A stretch of DNA of 12,034 bases from Amylibacter sp. (lineage in GTDB: Bacteria > Pseudomonadota > Alphaproteobacteria > Rhodobacterales > Rhodobacteraceae): contig JALWOO010000763.1 in NCBI GenBank assembly GCA_027083485.1, positions 1 through 12,034 on the forward strand, in the 5' to 3' direction. The first letter of the stretch is position 1. Every line of letters begins with the position of its first letter. The notes below the pieces were generated by a model. It saw nothing but the letters and a program-made list of their open reading frames with translations, searched no databases and was not told the origin of the DNA. The position numbers were made by a program, and so were the translations under genes. Positions 6,869 to 12,034 of the stretch are shown in pieces.

Positions 6869-7059
6869 ATGTCGGAAAAATCACTGATGAAAGTCGGCGT
6901 TATCGGCACGATCACAGCTGCCCTGTGCTGTTTGGCGCAGTCGGCCTGTCGGCTCTGGTCGGATATCTGGATTACGTCCTGTTTCCGGCGCTTGGTATAT
7001 TTATATTGCTCACGCTCTATGCGCTCTGGCGTAAACGGGTGCCGGGATTAAAGGAATAA
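6869..7059 (+). pseudogene. merF: merF remnant broken by an internal frameshifting deletion
   Basis: From ATG 6869 the frame gives MSEKSLMKVGVIGTITAALCC, the N-terminal helix and vicinal cysteines (20 and 21) of the MerF mercury transporter. It then continues as a Cys/Arg-rich tail of no known type to a stop at 7049-7051. Starting at 6931 in another frame, the text becomes FGAVGLSALVGYLDYVLF and on through ALWRKRVPGLKE to a stop at 7057-7059, which is the second half of MerF. The segment normally between the CC pair and this point (a short FTPxLVVL-like stretch) is missing. The join falls at TGCTGTTT (6926-6933). The product should not span the membrane twice, so MerF is probably inactive unless frameshifting restores it. 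Even the restored form lacks the C-terminal cysteine pair of longer MerF proteins. The upstream ribosome binding site is weak. Confidence 0.85.
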
Positions 7060-7063
7060 CCCC

Positions 7064-8491
7064 ATGAAAGACTGTTGCGAAAGCAAAAAACCGGCTGGCT
7101 ATGATTTGCTGGTCATCGGGGCCGGGTCTGCCGGATTTTCTGCCGCAATCACCGCGGCGGAAACCGGCGCCAACGTCCTGATTATCGGCCATGGCACTAT
7201 TGGCGGCACCTGTGTCAACGTGGGCTGCGTGCCCTCCAAGGCGATGATCCGCGCGGTCGAGGTTTTGCACAACGCGCGCGTGGCCACCCGTTTTAACGGC
7301 ATAACCGCTCGCGGCGAAATCACCGACTGGGCGGCACTGGTGCGCCAGAAACAGGGGTTGGTCGATGATCTGCGCGCGGCGAAATACACCGATATTCTGC
7401 CCAACTATCCGAATGTGGATTACATGGCGGGGGCGGCAGAGTTCAATTCCGATGGCAGCATCACCGTTGACGGCCAGCGTTTCAGCGCCGCCAAAACCCT
7501 GATTGCAACCGGATCCCGCCCGCATGTGCCGAATCTTGACGGGCTGGCGGATGTGGACTGGCTCGACAGCACCAGCGCGCTGGAAATGGAGGCCCTGTCT
7601 GCATCGCTTATGGTGATGGGGGGCGGCTATATCGGGGTGGAACTGGCGCAGATTTTTGCCCGCGCCGGTGTTGCCGTGACCCTCGTCACCCGCCACGGAT
7701 TGTTACCAGCGGGGGAGCCGGAAATCAGCGCCGCCCTGACAGAGTATTTTGCACAGGAAGGCATCACGGTTCTGGACGCTCTGGCCTATCAATCCATCCG
7801 CCAACAGGGCGATCAGGTGGTCTTGAGCGCGAAACACAACGGCCAACCCCGCGAGATCAGCGCCGACCGCCTGTTACTGGCGACCGGGCGCGTGCCCAAT
7901 TCCGACAGGCTTGCGCTGGATCGGGCGGGGATTGACACCGATGCCCGTGGCGGGATCATCACCAATGCGCAAATGCAGACCAGCCGCCCTGATGTTTTTG
8001 CCGCCGGTGACGTGACCGGACGGGACCAGTTTGTTTATATGGCTGCCTATGGGGCCAAAATTGCCGCCCTGAATGCGGTGGGCAATGCCGGTATGACCTA
8101 TGACAACCATGCCATGCCCGCTGTGGTGTTCAGCGATCCGCAGGTGGCCGGCGTCGGCCTGACCGAAGCCGCAGCCCTGAAGGCCGGTCATCAGGTGGTG
8201 ACATCGGTTCTGCCGCTGGAATACGTGCCGCGCGCCCTTGCCGCCCGTGATACGCGCGGGTTGATTAAACTTGTGGCAGATAAAGACAGCAAAAAGCTGC
8301 TGGGGGCGCATATCCTTGCGCCTGAAGGGGCCGACAGCATCCAGACCGCCGCAATGGCGATCCATGGGGGCCTGACCTATGAACAGCTCGGCGCGATGAT
8401 TTTCCCCTATCTGACCACGGTAGAGGGGCTGAAACTGGCGGCGCAAACCTTTGAAAAGGACGTGGCAAAACTGTCCTGCTGCGCGGGGTAG
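7064..8491 (+). CDS. merA: Mercury(II) reductase MerA
   Basis: A 475-residue flavoprotein disulfide reductase that reduces Hg(II) to Hg(0) with NADPH in the cytoplasm. The FAD motif GAGSAG is at 19-24. The redox-active pair Cys50 and Cys55 lies in GGTCVNVGCVPSK. The NADPH-binding GGGYIGVE is at 186-193, and the second FAD contact AAGD is at 313-316. The C-terminus FPYLTTVEGLKLAAQTF (447-463), with Tyr449, is followed by the mercury-binding vicinal pair Cys472-Cys473 in LSCCAG, diagnostic of MerA over other lipoamide-dehydrogenase relatives. It lacks the N-terminal NmerA metal-binding domain found in longer versions; the start carries only MKDCC, with Cys4 and Cys5. AAAGGA (7050-7055) precedes the ATG by 8 bases. 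It is the last mer gene and no merB follows. Confidence 0.97.
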   Translation: MKDCCESKKPAGYDLLVIGAGSAGFSAAITAAETGANVLIIGHGTIGGTCVNVGCVPSKAMIRAVEVLHNARVATRFNGITARGEITDWAALVRQKQGLVDDLRAAKYTDILPNYPNVDYMAGAAEFNSDGSITVDGQRFSAAKTLIATGSRPHVPNLDGLADVDWLDSTSALEMEALSASLMVMGGGYIGVELAQIFARAGVAVTLVTRHGLLPAGEPEISAALTEYFAQEGITVLDALAYQSIRQQGDQVVLSAKHNGQPREISADRLLLATGRVPNSDRLALDRAGIDTDARGGIITNAQMQTSRPDVFAAGDVTGRDQFVYMAAYGAKIAALNAVGNAGMTYDNHAMPAVVFSDPQVAGVGLTEAAALKAGHQVVTSVLPLEYVPRALAARDTRGLIKLVADKDSKKLLGAHILAPEGADSIQTAAMAIHGGLTYEQLGAMIFPYLTTVEGLKLAAQTFEKDVAKLSCCAG

Positions 8492-8597
8492 GCCGTTTGA
8501 ATGCAGTTGATGCAACGATTTGCCACGCTAAAACCGGCGGAATAAAGCCCAGAGGAACAGCGGCTTATATGGACGTCATCAAGATATAGGGTTAAAT

Positions 8598-8625
8598 TTG
8601 GAACACCGGAAAACCGGTATTCCAA
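8598..8625 (+). promoter_or_regulatory. Hairpin/palindrome upstream of the carbonic anhydrase gene
   Basis: TTGGAACACCGG (8598-8609) and CCGGTATTCCAA (8614-8625) form 12-bp arms with one mismatch around an AAAA loop. GGGTT (8589-8593) and AACCC (8624-8628) could extend it across a small bulge. It ends 10 bases before the AAGG ribosome binding site (8636-8639). It could be a dimer-protein operator or a leader RNA hairpin. The rest of 8492-8645 shows no convincing terminator for merA and no gene. Confidence 0.5.
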
Positions 8626-8645
8626 CCCCTTTACCAAGGTGCCCC

Positions 8646-9515
8646 ATGAAAACCCCATTTATCCTGACGATGCCTGTTCTGTGTGCCATGATCGCAGCAA
8701 GCAGCGTTGCAGCCTCCGAAACCGCCAGCCATGAATCCGTAGATGATGCCGTCATCGCCGAACAACGCGCCATGCTGGCCGAAAGTACCAAAGACAAAGG
8801 TTTTGGCCCCCAGTCCCCACGCGATATTGATGTCGCCACCGGCGCAAACCACCGCAATTTCGAAACGGCCCCGCCCTATGACGAAATGAACCTGTGCAAT
8901 ATCCACTTTCACGAAAATGCCGAACACAAAGGCGGGGAATTCACCGCCTATGCAGGCAATGGCGACGGTGAAGGCAACGGAACCGGCTATAAATACACAG
9001 GCCACCTGAGCGAAGCCGAACTGGCGCCGGTGGGTGAAGAATACGGCGTTACCCCCCATGGCAGCCTGATCCCCGGCGATACCATCGAGGTACATTATGT
9101 GTTCTCGACCGCCAAAGTCGCCCCTGGTCCGACACTCGGTTCCTGCCTGAGCGATGCCATCAAGAACCCGCAATTACGTGTTGAAACACAGGTTTATGTG
9201 TTGGTGAATGACGAAAACGCACTGGATTTCACCGAACTGACCCGGATCGGCACAGTCGATGATCTGAACCAGGCGCTTTATATCCCCACATTCACCGGCG
9301 ATCCTGTGGTTTATGACGGTTCAACCACCGGTCCGGGCTATAATGAAAAAGGCTCGCCATTTCAGGTCACATGGAGCGTCCGCCCCAAGGTTGCCAAGGT
9401 AGACATCCGCACAGTTGGCGAATGGCTCAAGGGAAACGTGTTTGACGAAGACCACGCCCACGGCGTGCGTAATCTGGTGATCAATCCGGATCTGCTGTCG
9501 GTCATCGGCCAGTAA
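8646..9515 (+). CDS. Delta-class carbonic anhydrase, exported
   Basis: A 289-residue protein with a signal peptide (hydrophobic stretch 4-20, likely cleavage after VAA at residue 23), so it should act in the periplasm or outside the cell, interconverting CO2 and bicarbonate. The mature part matches the delta-class family first known from marine diatoms: QSPRDID (56-62), MNLCNIHFHENAEHKGGEFT (81-100), YAGNGDGEGNGTGY (102-115), PGDTIEVHYVFSTA (143-156), PGPTLGSCL (160-168), QLRVETQVYVLVND (176-189) and ALDF. Likely zinc ligands are His87, His89 and His150, by family pattern. Cys84 and Cys167 could form a disulfide. The ATG at 8646 follows AAGG with 6-base spacing; an in-frame TTG at 8598 starts inside the hairpin and is rejected. 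It lies 154 bases after merA on the same strand but has its own leader, so it may not belong to the mer operon. Confidence 0.88.
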   Translation: MKTPFILTMPVLCAMIAASSVAASETASHESVDDAVIAEQRAMLAESTKDKGFGPQSPRDIDVATGANHRNFETAPPYDEMNLCNIHFHENAEHKGGEFTAYAGNGDGEGNGTGYKYTGHLSEAELAPVGEEYGVTPHGSLIPGDTIEVHYVFSTAKVAPGPTLGSCLSDAIKNPQLRVETQVYVLVNDENALDFTELTRIGTVDDLNQALYIPTFTGDPVVYDGSTTGPGYNEKGSPFQVTWSVRPKVAKVDIRTVGEWLKGNVFDEDHAHGVRNLVINPDLLSVIGQ

Positions 9516-9548
9516 ACATCAGGGCGTAAGCCCATAAACCGAAATATG

Positions 9549-9585
9549 TTCAAGGCATGAAGCCCTGCCTGTTTCATGCCTTGAA
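9549..9585. terminator. Perfect 13-bp inverted repeat between convergent genes
   Basis: TTCAAGGCATGAA (9549-9561) and TTCATGCCTTGAA (9573-9585) pair without mismatch around an 11-base loop, 33 bases after the carbonic anhydrase stop codon and 29 bases beyond the marR-type gene stop codon. No T-run follows, so factor-independent termination is not certain. Its position between convergent genes suits a two-way terminator. Confidence 0.65.
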
Positions 9586-9614
9586 TCAGGGGTAAATGTT
9601 GGCACCCAAGGGCT

Positions 9615-10109
9615 TCAACACCCAGGCAAGGGCGGCGGCATGTCGCCAAGTTCCAGTTTGTTTGTCGGTTCAACCCCTTCGATACGCGCGCGCACCATGC
9701 CAAGCGCCTTGACGATTTGGTCAGTCTGTTTCGGGTCAAGCTCCAGTTCTTTCAATCCCTCCAAAACCGCCTCTCGCGCTTTTGCCACGGCTTCGCGCCC
9801 CATATCGGTCAGCTCGATCATCACGCGCCTTTCATCCTTTGGGGATCGGACACGGGTGAGAACGCCGTATTCAGCCATCCGTTTGAGCAGAGGCGACAAG
9901 GTGCTCGCTTCCATACCCGCATATCTGGAAAGTTCCGAAACGGTCAGCGATCCGGCCTCTTCCAACGCTGAAAGCACTACGAACTTCGGGTAACTCATGC
10001 CGGTGTTGCCGAATATAGCCTTATAGAACCGGCTCAAGGCAAGGTTCAGCGAATATACGTTGAAGCAAAGCAGCTGCTCCAGACGGCCGTGTTCAGGTTG
10101 ATCATTCAT
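9615..10109 (-). CDS. OhrR-like MarR family transcriptional regulator
   Basis: A 164-residue MarR-type dimeric repressor. The helix-turn-helix core is SLTVSELSRYAGMEASTLSPLLKRMAEYG (about 54-82), followed by the wing motif SPKDERRVMIELT. The N-terminal helix reads EQLLCFNVYSLNLALSRFYK, with Cys15, Tyr29 and, further on, Tyr40 (MSYPKF). As I recall, these are the same three residues, with the same numbers, that sense organic peroxides in Bacillus subtilis OhrR: the Cys is oxidised and the Tyr pair hydrogen-bonds to it. A second Cys is the very last residue, 164. A redox-sensing role is therefore likely, though not proven. No ohr gene is adjacent; instead it is divergent from an exported MBL-fold hydrolase across 105 bases, which is its likely target. 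No clear ribosome binding site precedes the ATG. Confidence 0.85.
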   Translation of the reverse strand: MNDQPEHGRLEQLLCFNVYSLNLALSRFYKAIFGNTGMSYPKFVVLSALEEAGSLTVSELSRYAGMEASTLSPLLKRMAEYGVLTRVRSPKDERRVMIELTDMGREAVAKAREAVLEGLKELELDPKQTDQIVKALGMVRARIEGVEPTNKLELGDMPPPLPGC

Positions 10110-10150
10110 AGTCTGGCGAGCCTATAGCAAATTGTATGGGACGGAAAGGG

Positions 10151-10195
10151 TTGACTCATTTTGTCTTTGGTGCAAATGGTTCGTACACGAAACAT
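10151..10195 (+). promoter_or_regulatory. Candidate MarR operator and -35 box before the MBL-fold gene
   Basis: TTGACT at 10151-10156 is a good -35 box for the plus-strand gene; the -10 box about 17 bases on (10173-10179) is poor. Overlapping that position is a 20-bp imperfect palindrome at 10176-10195, ATGGTTCGT-AC-ACGAAACAT, with a perfect 5-2-5 core TTCGT-AC-ACGAA and one mismatch in the outer arms. The size is right for a MarR dimer, and binding here would block the MBL-fold gene. The ribosome binding site GGAGAG (10202-10207) is 7 bases before that ATG. Confidence 0.5.
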
Positions 10196-10214
10196 TCTTG
10201 TGGAGAGATAAATT

Positions 10215-11177
10215 ATGACGACCCTTACACGCCGCTCTTTCGGAATTGCTGCACTTGCTGCGCCTGCATTCATCACCGGGGCAGCCCCGCTGTTGGCACA
10301 ATCAACTGTTCCGGCAGGCCAAACTGCTTCGGTTTTTGGTGCCACGATAGGCGCTTACCGGGTCACAGCCCTTCTTGACGGTATCTTGCCCATGAGCACC
10401 TCCTGGTTTCCCGGCGGTTCTCCGGCCTCCTTTGAAGCCGCGCTGGCAAAATCGGGGATTGCAGGCGAATCCATTCCCGCACCAATCAACGCTTTCCTGC
10501 TGCAATCGGACAGCGCAACGATTCTGGTCGATGCCGGTCTTGGTGGGCTTGATATGATGGGGCCGGGTTTCGGGCAGGTAAGTGCGGGCCTTGCCGTTCT
10601 TGGTCTGACACCGGAGGATATTGATACACTTGTTATGACCCATGCGCATCCGGATCATATCGGCGGTATGATCGGGGCAAATGGCGCGGCCTATCCCAAT
10701 GCGGAACTGGTCGTGACAGGCCTCGAACACAAGTTCTGGACCGATGCGGGTATCATGGCACAGGCTCCGGACGCGCAAAAAGGCGGTTTCCAACTGGCCC
10801 AGACTGTATTTGCCGCCTATGCCGACCGGCTGATACTGGTTGAGGACGGGGCCGAAATAGCACCGGGTGTCACGATAGAGATCGTCCCCGGCCATACAAT
10901 GGGGCATGCCGTGCTACATATCGACGGCGGCGAGCGCCAACTGTTGATGATTACGGACGCGGTCCACAACATTGATCTTCAGACCGCCCTCCCCGAACAG
11001 GGCATCATGTTTGACACGGATCCCGCCCTTGCCGCACAGTCCCGCATGCGTTTGTTTGACAGGGCCGCGGCTGATAAACTGTTGATCGCCGGTTGCCACG
11101 TGCATTTCCCGAGCTTTGGGCGCATCGTGCGGGCAGACGACGCTTACCGCTATGCGCCGACCAGCATACTGGACTGA
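10215..11177 (+). CDS. Tat-exported MBL-fold metallohydrolase
   Basis: A 320-residue metallo-beta-lactamase-fold hydrolase. It starts with a twin-arginine signal, TRRSF (5-9), then a hydrophobic stretch to about residue 28 ending in LLAQ, so it is probably exported folded with its metals loaded. Metal ligands by family pattern: His143, His145, Asp147 and His148 in THAHPDHIGG, His227 in PGHTMGH, Asp248 in ITDAVH, and His295 or His297 in GCHVHFPSFG. This is a two-zinc site of the type seen in lactonases, glyoxalase II-like and organophosphate hydrolases; the substrate cannot be read from the sequence. Pairing with an OhrR-like regulator suggests induction by peroxides or another electrophilic or lipophilic compound. 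The protein is complete and undamaged; it ends 16 bases from the convergent LysR-type gene. Confidence 0.9.
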   Translation: MTTLTRRSFGIAALAAPAFITGAAPLLAQSTVPAGQTASVFGATIGAYRVTALLDGILPMSTSWFPGGSPASFEAALAKSGIAGESIPAPINAFLLQSDSATILVDAGLGGLDMMGPGFGQVSAGLAVLGLTPEDIDTLVMTHAHPDHIGGMIGANGAAYPNAELVVTGLEHKFWTDAGIMAQAPDAQKGGFQLAQTVFAAYADRLILVEDGAEIAPGVTIEIVPGHTMGHAVLHIDGGERQLLMITDAVHNIDLQTALPEQGIMFDTDPALAAQSRMRLFDRAAADKLLIAGCHVHFPSFGRIVRADDAYRYAPTSILD

Positions 11178-11193
11178 TTCACAAGTTTCCCAC

Positions 11194-12034
11194 TTAGGAA
11201 AATTGCAGGGTTAACGCCCTGTCCACGCTTTCCAGAAACCGCGCGGCCGCAACCGGAAGGGTGCGGCCGCGTTGATAGCCGGCCACCAGCAAGCCGTTCG
11301 GCGCCTCAAGCGGCACCGCCGCCAGCCGGTCCTGCTGCAAATTCGGGCGCAGGTTGATCGCCAGACAAAAGCTCAGCGCCTGACTGTCCTGTGACATCAG
11401 CCGCAACAGATCAAGGCTGTTGGATTCCACAGCCGCTTCCAACGTCAGCCCCACTTTGTCCGCCGCCGTATCCAGCGCAAGCCGGATGCCTTCGGGGCGT
11501 TTGGGCAGCAGCAGCGGGTAATCGGTGCAATCATAAATCCGCAACCGTTTGCGCGTGGCCAGCGGATGATCCGCCGCCATCACGCAATACATTTGCTGCG
11601 CCCCCGTATAAACCGTCTGCATTTCCTTGAGCCGCAAAGGCTCGAACACAATCGCAATATCGCTGCTGTGATCCAGCAGAGACGCCTCTGCCTCGCCCCG
11701 CTCATACAGGTTGACACCAAAGCTCACCGCCGGAAATTCCGCCAGATGCGCCTTGATCAGATCCGGCAGGAAAAACGCCGCCATTTCCCGCGTGGTGGCA
11801 ATATTGATATGGCCTGCCCGCATGCCCGACAGATCCGCTATCCGCGATTTCACCCGCTCCATATCCGCCAGCTGGTCGCGAATATGTTTGAGCAGGATTT
11901 CACCGGCGATATTGGGGCGCAAACCGGCGGGGTGGCGCTCGAAAATCTCCACGCCCAGCTCCTCTTCCACCCCCAATATGCGGCGGTTTAACGCGGAGGG
12001 GGTGATTCCCAGCTCTTCCGCCGCAGAGCGCAGG
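11194..12034 (-). CDS. LysR-type transcriptional regulator (N-terminus outside the window)
   Basis: The frame is open to the last base, leaving 279 residues of a protein that should be about 295-305 long; roughly the first 15-25 residues are missing. The visible N-terminus is the second part of the winged helix-turn-helix, LRSAAEELGITPSALNRRI, followed by the usual LysR helix EEELGVEIFERHPAGLRPNIAGEILL. In classical members the recognition helix reads SQPAVSRQI; here it is TPSALNRRI. The C-terminal substrate-binding domain begins near GHINIATTREMAAFFLPDLI, has SDIAIVF in the middle, and ends in ALTLQFS. The effector is unknown and the target genes would normally lie next to or divergent from it, beyond the window. 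A TTG at 11976 is not the start, as homology continues upstream. Confidence 0.9.
   Translation of the reverse strand, partial: LRSAAEELGITPSALNRRILGVEEELGVEIFERHPAGLRPNIAGEILLKHIRDQLADMERVKSRIADLSGMRAGHINIATTREMAAFFLPDLIKAHLAEFPAVSFGVNLYERGEAEASLLDHSSDIAIVFEPLRLKEMQTVYTGAQQMYCVMAADHPLATRKRLRIYDCTDYPLLLPKRPEGIRLALDTAADKVGLTLEAAVESNSLDLLRLMSQDSQALSFCLAINLRPNLQQDRLAAVPLEAPNGLLVAGYQRGRTLPVAAARFLESVDRALTLQFS

Noticed and set aside
6869..7051. The 60-codon frame from ATG 6869 as an intact small gene
   Set aside because: Only its first 21 residues look like MerF; the rest is out-of-frame text, while the true second half of MerF continues in another frame to 7059.
8598..8645. TTG at 8598 as the carbonic anhydrase start
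   Set aside because: It would put the hairpin into the coding region and place 16 polar residues before a good signal peptide; ATG 8646 has its own AAGG.
5600..8645. The mer locus as a transposon
   Set aside because: I looked for terminal inverted repeats, a transposase or a resolvase next to merR and after merA and saw none; the flanks look like ordinary chromosomal genes.
11186..11201. TTTCC-CACTTA-GGAAA as a terminator between the MBL and LysR-type genes
   Set aside because: A 5-bp AT-rich stem with no T-run is too weak to call.

Overview
The window looks like chromosomal DNA from an alphaproteobacterium, most likely of the Rhodobacterales/Roseobacter type. This is inferred from the high but not extreme GC, the gene families present, and a GC-rich intergenic element (about 5609-5665) of a kind I associate with Rhodobacterales genomes. 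Nothing in the window fixes the species. I see no rRNA, tRNA, CRISPR array, insertion sequence or transposase.

Layout. (1) 1-429, plus strand: the C-terminal end of a TPR-rich protein, probably the tail of a cyclase/ATPase/TPR regulator. (2) 450-2429, minus strand: a CocE/NonD-type (peptidase S15-like) serine hydrolase, convergent with the first gene. (3) 2552-5599, plus strand: a probable three-gene unit of class I glutamine amidotransferase, LysE/RhtB exporter and acetolactate-synthase-like ThDP enzyme. Its joint substrate is unknown. (4) 5666-8491: a mercury-resistance locus, with merR on the minus strand and merT, merP, a broken merF and merA on the plus strand. A perfect 19-bp dyad between merR and merT sits in the geometry expected of a MerR-controlled promoter. 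(5) 8646-9515, plus strand: a secreted delta-class carbonic anhydrase with a 12-bp-arm hairpin just upstream of its ribosome binding site. (6) 9615-11177: a divergent pair, an OhrR-like MarR regulator (minus) and a Tat-exported metallo-beta-lactamase-fold hydrolase (plus), sharing a 105-bp control region with a 20-bp imperfect palindrome. (7) 11194-12034, minus strand: a LysR-type regulator whose N-terminus runs off the window.

How the genes work together. In the mer locus, MerP should capture periplasmic Hg(II), MerT should carry it across the inner membrane, and MerA should reduce it to volatile Hg(0), all under MerR. The second transporter, MerF, is disrupted: its two halves are recognisable but lie in different frames, joined at an 8-base word that could mark slippage between short direct repeats. 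No merB is present, so organomercurial cleavage is not expected from this locus. The MarR-MBL pair looks like a self-contained redox- or ligand-sensing module, because the regulator keeps the Cys/Tyr/Tyr set of peroxide-sensing OhrR.

The most interesting items are the merF deletion, the delta carbonic anhydrase directly after merA, the OhrR-like/MBL pair with a candidate operator, and the amidotransferase-exporter-ThDP cluster. I do not see a clearly novel defence or mobile system. No gap between genes exceeds 300 bases.
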